From Blastomyces gilchristii SLH14081 (Eukaryota > Ascomycota > Eurotiomycetes > Onygenales > Ajellomycetaceae): a DNA stretch of 64,000 bases. Each line of letters opens with the position of its first letter. The stretch's first letter is position 1. The stretch spans positions 87,378-151,377 of the forward strand of contig NW_003101674.1 in assembly GCF_000003855.2 (NCBI RefSeq). Direction: 5' to 3'. Below the pieces are notes generated by a model. The model had not been told where the DNA came from. It did not search any database and worked only from the letters and a program-made list of their open reading frames with translations. The position numbers and the translations under genes are program-made. Below, piece after piece: positions 23,102 through 34,505 of this stretch.

Positions 23102-25155
23102 CTACTGAACTCCGTTGCGGCGTCGTCTGCCCCGCATGCCGCCTTCCGGTCGCTGAGCAAGGACTCGTCTTAGTTCGGGGTCTTCGCGGTCTTTGTCTAC
23201 ATGGTGTACCCGGACATGTCTGTGAGTGATCAAATTAGCGCATTGTTTCCTTACTTTCCTTTTATTTACTCTTTCTGCTCTCAGGATGTACAAGGGTTTG
23301 GAGATAAGTTAGGTTTACCTCTGTAAATTATCCGGGCGCGGATAGGTGTGTTGCTGATCTGGGCAGAATGGGCATACATAACCCGGCGAGTCGTGGACGA
23401 GGCCATGGCGTTTCATTTCATTTTTGCGCTTGAAGCCTTTCCCGCCTTCGCCGCGCGGACAGCCTTTTACCGGACAGTAGAATGGACGGTTCTGTGAGTG
23501 TACATTTGCGTGTGAACTGTGTTTTTAAGAGTTAGCAAGCCCTGCTTCCCGTTGTCCGTCCTCTCTGTCCCCCCCTCTCCACCCCGCGGGTGTCTGAACT
23601 GACGCCTGTCGAAGGATTCAGGGGGGAAGCTATAGAGCCAATGAATTTGTTTCGTGGTTGGTTTTTTTCTTATAATTAGAAGTCAACTGCACCCGTCCTC
23701 CCAGGTAGGTGAGTCCGATATTGCGGTGAAAGGAAGGTTGTAAAGTGGCGTGAAAATTCTCTGTCCGGTGTTTCTGTNNNNNNNNNNNNNNNNNNNNNNN
23801 NNNNNNNNNNNNNNNNNNNNNNNNNNNNNNNNNNNNNNNNNNNNNNNNNNNNNNNNNNNNNNNNNNNNNNNNNNNNNATATTGTGTTTGAAACGGTTCAG
23901 CTTTGCAACCAGGATAATTGCATTTAAAACCGGAAGAATTAAGCGGACCACTAGCTGGCGTGTGTCCGCTTGGATGAATGGGGGGGGAGTCATAGGCACC
24001 ACCTTTCCCAAGCTCAATTGGTGTTGGATAGCCAGCGCTCGGACTACTGGTGAATTGTGAGCCGTGGTCCCCTGGAGAGTGTGAATAAGACCGCCCCTTA
24101 TCCGCTGTTTGTTGCCAATATGATGGCTGGGCCGGACAAGCCACTGGTGATAGACTAGCAGACATGTCCGTTGAACTTTCCGGAGAAAGAAACGATGGTG
24201 ATGCTGATGTGAGAGGTGGCGGGATATACTGTTCAGAAAGGCGACGGGGTGGTGGTTCTTGAATATTTCGTGCTTGTGGGGGGAGTGGGGTTACTCCCGG
24301 TGAAAATATACGCGGAACCGCGTTTATTGGACCGAGATGACCATTCAATGCGTCTCCTATAGATGGGAGATTCTGACTGTTTTCAGGAGATTTGGCAGAG
24401 ATAGATTCAGGTCGAGATTGTAATGCGGGGAGTGTTTCTCCCGCAGCGCAATCGGACGTGGATATCGTGTATTTTCTTAACGTAGGAGAAGTAGCCACTG
24501 CTTCTTTTACGCACACACGCGGCTGAGATTCCGGTATCGATATCGGTAGTTTTTTAAGCCGAGACCAGTTCGCAATATCTTTATCTATCGGGGAGGAAAT
24601 CATGGGGCTCTGTAGATGTTGTGGAGAGGCCTGAGGCTCTAAAAAATATGGCGGCCGCGACGGTGCCCGCAACTCTTCGCCAAACGACCTCTCTACTTTC
24701 GCGCCTAGTTTCTGGGGCTCCCCTTGCATGTCATCATCCTGCAGAATTAAATTCAAGGCATGTTGGGCTGTTTGTCGCGCGCAGGAGGTATGAACATCTG
24801 ACATCGAAGTATCCTGGGCATTTCCCGCCTCGTCCACATCACGGTAGTTATCGGGGCTACTAGATTCACGCGGCGAATCGGTTGGTAGAGGTTTCTGTCC
24901 AAGCTCATGGGCAAGTTGTGGGTCGGCTAAGGAGCTGAGAATTAGCACGTCGCGATATGCTGGTTGGATTTTCTTGCGACGTCGACGAGGATCCTTACGA
25001 TCACGTCCCCCAGCACTTCGCTTGCCCGGTGAGTCCGGCTCTTTTAAGAAAGGCGGAGGGGTGACATGGGGTCTATAATCGATTTTTGTAGGTTGAAGGC
25101 GAGGAGAAGCATTGCATACATCATCAGAATCGTAAACGTCGTCCATCATCGTCAT
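23102..25155 (-). CDS. C2H2 zinc-finger transcription regulator (interrupted by gap)
   Basis: Minus-strand exons: 25155 down into the assembly gap, then 23319-23516 and 23102-23219. Start is taken at the ATG at 25155 (CCACCATG context), not the GTG further upstream. The first about 400 residues are disordered: an acidic start, a basic patch DRKDPRRRRKK, then Ser/Pro-rich. Three C2H2 fingers follow: CNYPGC to SHANVH, CPVKGC to HGLVH, and CPFC to HVRVH. The gap removes the middle of finger 1 and the splice donor after it. The C-terminus is basic (GGMRGRRRRNGVQ). The fingers imply nuclear DNA binding; target genes are unknown. The 5.8-kb upstream region without genes suits a regulated transcription-factor gene. 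Confidence 0.85.
23778..23877. other. Assembly gap, 100 N
   Basis: Exactly 100 N, which usually denotes a gap of unknown or estimated size. It lies inside the first zinc finger of the C2H2 gene, so the protein cannot be fully read. Confidence 0.98.
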
Positions 25156-26395
25156 GGTGGTGATTTCCCCAGACACATTAGAAAATATTAGGCGTCCTTT
25201 CTATATATACTTGGGATATATCAGACGGAGATGGCCCTTCTCCGTCACAAGCCTTCCTTCACCTAGTCGAATTCCCGTGTTCGAATTTAGGCGCTTAGAG
25301 GCTGTACTATTCGAGTTGATTTCTCAAGCGCTTAGAGCATGTTTAACTGGATTGGTGAGACCAAGGTGAGGAACGATGACGGCGAATAACCAGTTATCTA
25401 GGACTGTGCTCCGGACAAACGTCAGTATAAGTCTCAAATAGAAAAAAAGAGTGACCAATACACCACCATATGGGTTGCACAGGGAGTAAAAAGCCATAGC
25501 AGAAATAGAAAAAAAGAAAGTCATGGCAGGATGTTAATGATACACGGGAAATAAGGGGGAGAATGTATATGAGTAAACAAATACACGGCTGGCAAGTGGT
25601 AGGTAGTGGTGGAATTCGGAGAGCTGTTGGAAGAACGACATGTGGGGGGAGGTTGACCGGGGCAATAATAAGAACTTTCAAGAAGTCGCAGATACAGCTG
25701 ACATAGAGTGGACCAGTGCAGGCAGATTCGGGGACGTAGCAAGAAAAGTGGAATGTACCGCTATATCATACCTCCGTCAAGAGGGTGGTGTATCGAGATG
25801 ACGAATATACAGAGAGTTTGATATAATATGCCGTTCCAGGAGACAAGAGGATCACGGTGGAGGGTAGCCAAGCGTCAAGTGGCCATGCAGCGGTTGAACG
25901 ATTCGCTCACTAGCATGACGATTTCCACTATGCTCTCCTACTAGGACCAAATAAAGCGTTTCAAGGAGGCTTGCATAGGATCCCGGAGGTGGCTGCGAAA
26001 GGGAGGAGACAGCTTGGGGTGTGAAGATAGATAGGCAGATAGATTCCGAAGGTAGAGCGGAGGTTCAGGGGGAGCCACAGCGAAGGAGATGGAGAGGTCC
26101 GGGAAAACGAGAAGAGAGGGAGGAGATCGAGTTACTAGGGGATCGAGGGGAACTGTTGGGAGCGTGGGAGTGTTGTGGCCGTTGCGTTGTGGTAGCGGTG
26201 GTGGTTGCTCGTATATTTTGTTTTCTCAGCGGCGGCCGAGGGTGCGGGAACCTCGCTGTCACTAGCGGGCGCACTCTAATGCAGAGCCTCACCTGTCGGC
26301 TGACTGCACCCGCTTTACCTGGGAATTATGATCAGGGTTCCTTGCTTATGGATGGGCCCAGCAAGCAAATCAAGTTCTTCAAAAAGGGCCTCGAG

Positions 26396-26437
26396 AGGAC
26401 AGAAAAGAAAAAGAAAAGAAAAAGAAAAGAAAAGAAG
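26396..26437 (+). repeat. AAAAG-rich purine tract
   Basis: About 42 nt composed only of A and G with repeating AAAAG/AAAAAG units, upstream of the C2H2 gene. Confidence 0.8.
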
Positions 26438-29400
26438 CTTCAAAGTATGAAGGGATGTCTGTCCCTTCCGGTTCTTCAACGGTATGTCAACGGTTCGTCA
26501 ACACCGGTATATCCTGGCTCTCTCCCCTATCTAACTTCTAAACTAGAAAAGACATGAGTCGCTTTCTCCAGCCTGCGGAGTACAGTCCAAATTGGGTCGT
26601 TATTCTGTCTAAAACCTCCTTGTCCCTATGAATAGTAGTGGGTGGTGGTGCCCTCAAAAGTTCAGCTCAACCGCCGCTTGGTTGCCAGCCACGCGGTGCA
26701 GCCATGCAATGCAAGATAAGAACAAAATTATATTAGAGGGATTGATGTGGCGCCAAACATCGTTGGCGAGACCCAATATATTTATTGTGTGAACATATCG
26801 ATCTATGCTACGGAGTATGTTTACCTGCCTGCCACAAGCGACAGCAGACAGGACTCCAGGAAACGTCGGAACATCGTACAGGTATCCACCTCCGGATCCA
26901 CTCCTATCCAGGCATTCGGAGCGTGGCCGGCTGAAAAGTGCGGCTGCTGTGCCAGGTGAGCGAGTTCCTCGCTGCGTCCACTACTGGCCGGCCGCTGGTC
27001 TTGACAAGAAGGATAAGACCAAATCGCTTCTCTGAACACACATCCAAACGAACTTTCCAATTTCTCTGTCTACGAGAAAATAATGGCTCCCCGCCACCAT
27101 CTTTATTCTCCGAATGATCATCTCCTACTAGCGATTTGGACTTATGGAGACCGGGGCGGAATAGTGTCCTCACTTTTGCTGCAGAATCAAGGCTTCGCAA
27201 ACGCTGCGCCACCCCCCCTTCCTGCGGCTCATGCAACCGTCATAATTCAACAAAACCACTCTGTGTAAATAAAATATAAAACCATAGGAAAACCCCTTCC
27301 TCTCCTTTTCAAACTCTGGGCCAATCTTCCACGCCCTCCTCTGGAGTTCTCTGAGTAATCACCCAAACCTCCACCCCGTTATTATGATGAAAATGAAGAG
27401 CGGTGTTGATCACGGTGACCTGGCATTCCACGCTAAACGGGCAAATGTCTGTGGAATGGACATCGTTGTGTTGGGCTATCTTTGGTTTCATAATAATAAT
27501 AATGGATCAATTATTCTACGCTAACCTTGCGGGATTTCCGCTACAGGGATGAGGTTCGGTCTGAAGGATTTCTCTTGTGGGTTGTGGCTCAGGAGTCAGG
27601 ACCAAAAAATAAATAAGAAAAACAAATAGGAGACCCGAAACGAAGTTTCGAGGAATCATTCAGCAACACTCATGCGGGGCTTGTTTCATATGAATAATGC
27701 CCTGGGAAATCAGAAATATTCATAAAAAGCTAGTTTTCCATGTCTGGCCTCTTGCATAGAGAATCACTTCGGCTCTGGTTCGTGTTCGCTTCGACAATGT
27801 TTTGAAACAAATGTCATTTCGACATTTTTATGCTGTCTGTTTCTTCTCCATTTAGTCCCTCTCTTAAATCTAGCCTGACAATCTGTGCGTTTGAATCCTA
27901 ACTACATGACTTGCCGTGGAAAACCAGCAATTTCATTGGGCTGCCAAAATACGGGGAAAAACCAAGCTTGTCAATGAAACCTTCTTTTTTCAATCAACGG
28001 TGTTTCCTGGGCGGCTTTGTAACGGGAACGTACCAACTTTAAGCAGCTTATTCCATTTTTTAACTAACTTTTTGTGAACTCTCTGGAGTTCCACTCAGGA
28101 CTCACTTACCCTTCACAATAATGGCTCATTGTCAGCAAATGCTGAACTAGCTAACTATCGCCAGAAATCAAGAGATTGAGTGATGAATAATTTAGCCATA
28201 AGAGAACGAAAAAAAAATTGCTCAAACACAAGCCATATCTAACCAGGTGTTGTGATATGATGTCGTTCGTCTCGCGAAATTTTGTTAAGGACCGGTAGCA
28301 CGCGAAAACACATAACTCCTCGAACGCAAGGAACATTGGAAATCCAATGGTTTGAGATTGCTTAATTTCTTCAAGCTCGAATGTTTGCAATTTACTACCG
28401 CTAGCTGGCGAAATGCTCAATATACACATAAAAGTCCAAAGTATATATCTGGTCAACTTGACACGTTTCAACTAGCACGGGCTTGTGATCGGGCAGAAGG
28501 ATTGGGAATAAAATGGACGTATGCCGTCATTCCGATTGCGAGGCATGCCACCTCATCAGCCATCGCTGATCCGCATCGGATCCTCTCTTCTTCTTTGGGC
28601 GTCGGAGCGACGGATACGAGGAATACTGACACGGGCCATATCTGGCTAACGGACGGACATCATGCATCGATCCCGGACCTTCACGAACCATCATTATGAT
28701 CATCATTAGCACAACAATCAAAAGCTTTATGGGTCCACGACCATGCATACGACCAGATTCCATCCGTTTCGCCCGTCGTTCATCGCCGGACAGGATCAGT
28801 GATCTAACAGGGGCGGGGAGGGTGAGAGGCGACGGAAGGGAAGGTTTGCCAAACTGGTCCCAACAGAAGTCGGAATACTCGAATACGGGCATGAGCCAAT
28901 AGCTGTCAAAAGCGCACAAGCCATCCAGACCGATTTATGTCTGGACACGAGTGGGCCTGCATCCATTTTCTTTTTTCTTTTTTTTTCTCGTCCTCCCGCA
29001 GATGCGGCTGAGGGGTCACTCTCTCGTTTTGCAGCTGTGGATGTTGGCAGCCAGTGACTGTAAGCGGCGGAAAATTGCGTGTGGAGGGGCACATAGTGTT
29101 CATATTTCCTGAGGATTATTATTTTGTTCTATTTTATATATTTTTATGCTTGCTGGCAGGCTCCGGATGAGGTTTGCTGACTGCTTGCTTGGAGGGAGAA
29201 TCTCGCTCGCCATGCGGCTGAGGTAGCTAGCTGATCGACGTGTGAGAGACTTTCTCAAGCTGCAAGGTATTTCCTGGCTTTTTCTGGAACACTGTGCTGT
29301 TTGTTCTGGAAGGATTTTCTGTTAGAAAGTCTCTAGCGGCTGAGTGAAGGCGACAGAAACGCAATGCATAAACCCGCTGCCCGAAATGCTAATGTCCGGA

Positions 29401-30081
29401 ATCCGTCTTAAAAATATTTCAGGATTCTTTCACGCTGGTTTGTTGACCTCGTGGCACAGCCATCGGCTCGATGACCTCCTTTTGAAAAGAAAACTAGAGC
29501 TGGAAAATAGGGAATATTGCCCGATCATTCACGGAGCCACTTGGAGGCTACTCCGTACTCATTAATTTGATAGCCAAGGCTAGAATCCATGACGAATCAT
29601 AACCAAGCCGTTCAGTGCTGATGATGTGAAGTAGGTATATACTTAACTCCCCGTTCTCTGAAAAGAATGGAGGAGAAGTGATGATCCAATTGGCCTGGAA
29701 TACTCCGTACTTAGTGTGACTGTATGCATCTGTTTTCTGAGATAGATAGTGATGTGCATGAATGAATGTTGACAATTACATATATACCTTTTGCCTGATT
29801 TTGAATGCAGACATGGAAAGCTTCTTAATGGGGATCGTTGTTGAAACTGTAATAATGATTAATTAACAGAGAAAAAGTATAATTGAGCACCAGTTCTAAC
29901 TCCCCTATGGGTTCATTATTCCAATGGCCAAATCCAAATCAGATCGAAACATATGTGAGAAATGAGAGGTGATGCAATTTTCAGTGATTCGAGTCTCCAT
30001 AATGTGGTGCGCGTTCACATCCATGGATCCCTCCCGTTTAACCCCCATCTCTCAATAGCTTCACCCTATGACCACCAGCTC

Positions 30082-30083
<2 letters not shown>

Positions 30084-30132
<49 letters not shown>

Positions 30133-30234
30133 GGGGCAAAGGAACCCCCCCTCTTCCCCTCCCCTCCGGGGCCCCCCCCCCCCAAAAAAAAAAAAAAAAA
30201 AAAAAAAAAGAGAGAGAGAGAGAGAGAGAAAAAA
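30084..30234. repeat. T48/G5 ... C12/A26/(GA)n low-complexity block
   Basis: 48 T (30084-30131), 5 G, a C/T-rich linker, 12 C (30172-30183), 26 A (30184-30209), then about 10 GA units and more A. The T-then-G arm is complementary to the C-then-A arm, so the block can form a hairpin of about 30 bp. May be natural or an assembly/PCR artefact. Confidence 0.85.
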
Positions 30235-30866
30235 TGTACGATGATCAAAAGCTTCTCCCTTGTCAACTTGAAGTGAACATTGTTGATTGATATCTTCCCT
30301 TCTCCCACTTTATTTCCGAACACTTCTTCAACCGTAGGCATGGGATGTTTAGGCTTTTGTACTCTTCTCTCGTGTAGCATTCTAAACGCTCCGAATCCCA
30401 GAGCAATTCGTCTTTCCCTTCTAAATGTTGTTGAGAGGCTAGCCGAAGAATAGAGGGTGAAGGGGGGATATGGATCAGGAACTTTATCGAAAAAATAATG
30501 GCGGGATGAAATGTTTCGACTCTACCAAAAATAGAAACAAAAAGGAAAAAGAGAAAAGAAAATAGAAAGAAAAGGAAAAGGAAAAGGACAAGAGGGAAAA
30601 TTATAAAGAAAATAAAAGGAAATGCTAAAAACGTTGTCTATCGAAGCTAAATTCTGCTTAGCAAGGCGTTTTCTACAAAGGACGAATCAACAAGGCTGAC
30701 CAAGGCAAGCTATACTTAAACAGAAAAGAAAAAGAAAAGGACCGAATGACCAGGGAGTATTAGAGACAAAAAATGCACACACACATGCCTGCTCATTTGC
30801 ACATCATTTCAAAAATGTGCATGACGGGAGAGAATTGGACCAAGGCGGAACCAGGGGCGAGGGCGG

Positions 30867-30903
30867 GCGTTAAGCGTTAAGCATTAAGCGTTAAGCGTTT
30901 AGC
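30867..30903 (+). repeat. Tandem GTTAAGC-type heptamer repeat
   Basis: Four to five consecutive copies of a TTAAGCG/GTTAAGC heptamer with one variant (ATTAAGC). Lies just downstream of the APH-type gene's stop codon, in its probable 3' UTR. Confidence 0.75.
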
Positions 30904-30924
30904 TAAGGCCAATCTCAAAGCTTC

Positions 30925-32185
30925 TCAGAGCTTCGCCTTGCGCTCCGCATCCTCCTGCAATTTTCTCACTTTATCCCACGTGGCCAATGCAAAAGGCCTC
31001 ATTTGCTCCGCATATTCGCTTGCCCGAGCGCTGCTCGCCTGTCTCAGTGCATACCGCGCCGCAATACCCTGCATGATCACCGAGCCCCTGAACCCGTGAA
31101 AAGCGTCACCCCATGTCATATCCGCCCGGGGATCCCAACCTGCAGCCTCGCTATACCATCTCATCACATCATCGCGCGTCGGGAGGCCGGGTATAGAATC
31201 CGGAGAAAAGGAGGTATTTCCAGGCGCCCCGGCGACATGGGCGTAGGGCGAAACTAGGTTCGCGAGGTCCGAGAGCGGGTGGCCGATCGTGGCCATTTCC
31301 CAGTCTAGGACGCCAATGACGCGGTTCTCGGTCTTGTGGAAGACCATGTTGTCGATTTTGTAGTCGCCATGGACGAAAGTGGAGCGGTCGCGGGGATGGG
31401 TGGCCTTGTTGGAGAAGAAGCGGACCATGTCGTTGAAGTGCGGAATGTCGCCGACAGGGATCTTGGTGTCCACATCAACGGCCTGGGCTTGGGTTTTGGA
31501 GATGACGGAGAACGTGCTTATTTGACGGTCGTAGAAACCGCCGGCTCGCCCGAACTTTTCCATCCCGATTGATTTTGGGTCTACGCGGTGGAATTTGGCA
31601 AGAGTACGGGCAGCATCTTTCCATCTGTGGGTGTATGCCTTTCATGTTAGCCTATGATTACTTACACGATGTATGTGTGTGTATGCATGGAGTGGTGGCC
31701 GTACAATTCGGTTCGATCCCGGGGGCTTACTCCAGGCATAGCGGGGTCGGTAAACATCCGTCCGTCGAGGAACTCCATGATGTAGAACGCTGTGCCGATA
31801 ACGCTGTCATCTTCGCAGAGACAGACGGTGCGGGGAACGGGTACGTCTGTCTGCTCGAGTGCGTGAATGATCTCGTACTCTCTCTCTACCCGGTGGGCTG
31901 TTTTCGAAAGCAGTTTTCCAGGTGGTTTTTTCCTCAAGACATGTTTTTGGCCATCGGCAGCTGTGATCAGGTAGGTTGGGTTGGATTGGCCGAATCCGAA
32001 CTGGAAAACTCCAACAAAAGTCCGTATTAGCGAATATTCTTCGGTTTCTGCAAAATCGCAAGAGCGCATAGAATGATATTTCGTACCTGTTTCAAGTCCA
32101 AGGGTGTTTTTACAGCCGGGACATGGTGATTGAGATACTGCTCCAGGGAGGGCAGATCGATCGGTTGCCGCACAGCACCAGCCAT
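30925..32185 (-). CDS. APH-family phosphotransferase (ACAD10/11 N-domain-like)
   Basis: Three minus-strand exons: 32087-32185, 31705-32000 and 30925-31624; 364 residues. Aminoglycoside-phosphotransferase-fold kinase like the N-terminal domain of ACAD10/ACAD11. Visible: [11 protein letters not shown] (glycine-rich loop), [10 protein letters not shown] (ATP-binding lysine), [12 protein letters not shown] (hinge), the catalytic loop [14 protein letters not shown] (HxDxxxxN) and [15 protein letters not shown] (metal-binding Asp). The exon 2 donor at 31704 was chosen because it restores ...[17 protein letters not shown] across the splice; an earlier GTAAGC donor would break frame. Substrate is unknown; in the fused animal enzymes the domain phosphorylates 4-hydroxy acids during fatty-acid breakdown, so a similar role is possible. 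No dehydrogenase domain is attached. Confidence 0.88.
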
Positions 32186-33380
32186 CTTTGATCGAGGGGA
32201 GAAGTAGGAAGTGAGCAACACAGCTGTTGGGAGAATCTTTTTATTTATCAAGCCATACACTCTCAACCAGCTCCAGAGAAGTGCCCACCTATATAATGGA
32301 GAAGACAAGACCGGCGCTCCATCCCGATAGTTCGGCTGGCAATAAACCACTGCACTGCGGTTCCGTCGCAGCGCATCAACCGCGAGCCGAGGCTAACAAA
32401 CGGGCGTTGAGAAGCGTGAGTGCCAAGCCTGGTCTTGCAGAGCTAAACCCAACAAGGCAAGTCGTTGTGATCGGGGTCTAACTCTGAGCGTAGATAGATA
32501 CGATAGTTACTGCTGGGACATTCTCTTTTCACGCTCTCTATTTTTGTAGATCATTTCGCACGTCGTTTTATTTTGTTTGCGCTGCTATGTATATCCTTTT
32601 GATTTTACTCTCATCATTCAGCAGCTGTTTCACCGCTCAGCAGTTTTTCAATTAAATTGCCTAATGTTCGAAGCTGGAATCCTGGCTGCGTAGAATTGAG
32701 CCACATCATTTCATTATTGAAATTGAGTGGTAGGCTTGATTAACAGGAGTGAAGCGAGGATTGTCAGAAATGATAATACAGTTGCTTTTACTCAGCGCTC
32801 TTAACTTCTGACAGAGTACTCCGTACTCCGTAGTTGGCATCGACTTTACCTGCCACATATTTTGCGCCACAATGAGGAAGACCGAGGGCTGATAATGGGG
32901 GCGATGGCTAGAAAGAACCAGTGCTGGGTGCAAAGAGAAAAAGATGAGTTGGGTGCCTGCTAAACACTTGTTGTCTCTACGTAGTAAATGGAAGTTTACA
33001 AGTTTACCTGTTTCATCATTAACTGCTCGACTCATTGTACGGAGTACTGCACATGTTACGAGAGAAATAGCAATACTCAGTAAATTGCTCGACAACAAAC
33101 CGCCACGACACAGCCTTATACTAGCTCATTCTAACGCAATCAATAGCTACAAACATGAGGAGAGCTAATAATGCAGCAGCTATTATGTACGGAGTACTAA
33201 CGTACGGAGTAATATAAGAGAGAATATCCGAACTCATGATGACGCTAATGGCTGAGAGAAAGCCAACCTAGCCAGATACAGTTAGTGGGCTCTCGAGGGC
33301 GCTTTCCATGTGAATAACAGACGCGCGTGTATTTTCGCGACGTGACGCGGGTTCATCAATGAACGGTTGATTCGTTAACG
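32186..33380. other. Divergent intergenic region rich in TACGGAGTA motifs
   Basis: About 1.2 kb between the starts of the APH-type gene (minus) and dUTPase (plus). Five TACGGAGTA/TACTCCGTA copies fall between 32817 and 33211. No gene is recognised. Confidence 0.55.
32817..33211. repeat. Cluster of five TACGGAGTA-type motifs
   Basis: Copies at 32817-32825 and 32824-32832 (overlapping, TACTCCGTA), then 33038-33046, 33188-33196 and 33203-33211 (TACGGAGTA). Several are embedded in wider near-palindromes such as GTACGGAGTAC. This is the densest of the clusters in the window and lies in a divergent promoter region. Confidence 0.8.
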
Positions 33381-34505
33381 ATGCAGCCCGTTCTGAGGAG
33401 AGCCAGAACAACATTCTTCAATTTATACTTCAGATCTTTAACTCCCCTCCGCAATAACCACTCCCTTCCAGGGTCGAATATCAATTGGAGCAAACCAACG
33501 TTTTCCCGAAGCCCCAACCCCGAGGATCGCCATACCATGACCAAGGAGGCCACCCCTCCTCCCCCAGCAACCACTACCCGCCAGCCACCTTCTCTACCCA
33601 ATTCCCCTATAGCCAAACGACCAAAGACAACAGCAACCATGGCCCCCGCAGCTGAATCGGCTGCTGCCCCAGCTCCAGCTCCATCAGAATCTACTACCAC
33701 CCCCAGCGCAACCCCCGCCGTCACCTCGCTCTCTCAATCGAAGGCTCCCCCTCTCCTGGTCAAAAAGCTTGTTCCCACTGCCCGTGTTCCCACTCGAGGT
33801 TCAGCCTTTGCGGCAGGATATGATCTATACTGCGCGAAGCCAATTGTAATCCCAGCCAAAGGGAAGGACCTCGTCAATACCGGACTGGCAATTGCTGTTC
33901 CAGAGGGGACTTGTAAGTGTCTTCTATCCCTATCTCCGAGTCCTGCGCGTGTATAGATTGGAATATGCGAAGCGATATGATAATGCAGCTTCGCCGCCAG
34001 TTAACTCTTCTACCTGCTTGAATATAGACGGGCGTATAGCACCTCGCAGCGGCCTCGCGTCGAAACATTTTATCGATACGGGCGCGGGTGTCATCGATGC
34101 GGATTACAGAGGCGAAGTCAAAGTTTTGCTGTTCAATTTCTCGGATACGGATTTTACAAGTATGCTTTTTTTTCGGGCACTTTTTTCCAGCTCCCCCTAC
34201 CTACACTATATAACAAACATCCTTCTCGTTTCATTTATTTGCAAGATGAGGCTAACATCTGAAATTTGTGCAACATAACAGTCAACGAGGGCGATCGCAT
34301 TGCCCAATTGGTTCTTGAACGGGTATGTAATCTCGCTTTTTCAAAACAAACAAACAAAATAAAATAAAATAAAATAAAAATTCAGGGCAGAAACATGGCT
34401 GGTGCTGACATTTCAATCTTCCAGATTTATACACCTGAGGTAGTAGAGGTGGAGCAGCTGGAAGAGAGTGTCCGTGGTGCCGGTGGCTTCGGAAGCACGG
34501 GATAA
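33381..34505 (+). CDS. DUT1: dUTP diphosphatase (dUTPase)
   Basis: Hydrolyses dUTP to dUMP and pyrophosphate, keeping uracil out of DNA and feeding dTMP synthesis. Exons 33381-33912, 34028-34159, 34282-34322 and 34425-34505; 261 residues from the first ATG. All five trimeric dUTPase motifs are present: [35 protein letters not shown] and [10 protein letters not shown]. The catalytic core is about 145 residues; the extra N-terminus of over 100 residues is unusual. It contains an Arg-rich mitochondrial-like leader ([13 protein letters not shown]), a second ATG at 33537, a basic AKRPKT nuclear-signal-like stretch, and a third ATG at 33639 in a strong CAACCATGG context. Multiple start use is an inference. 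Confidence 0.95.
34354..34380 (+). repeat. (AAAAT)n in dUTPase intron 3
   Basis: About five copies of an AAAAT pentamer, in the last intron of the dUTPase gene. Confidence 0.8.

Larger units (their letters stand above)
25156..30924. other. Long region without recognisable genes
   Basis: 5.8 kb between the start of the C2H2 gene (minus) and the 3' end of the APH-type gene (minus). Open frames (for example 26021-26557, 26904-27236, 28151-28471) begin with GTG or TTG and resemble no family. It holds three TACGGAGTA-type motifs (26809, 29549, 29701), a purine tract (26396-26437), a large low-complexity block (30084-30234), an A-rich purine stretch (about 30520-30620) and a heptamer repeat (30867-30903). 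Long 5' UTR, enhancer or non-coding RNA are all possible. Confidence 0.5.

Noticed and set aside
26021..26557. 178-codon plus frame upstream of the C2H2 gene
   Set aside because: GTG start, runs through a purine microsatellite, and has no domain; most likely untranslated or promoter sequence.
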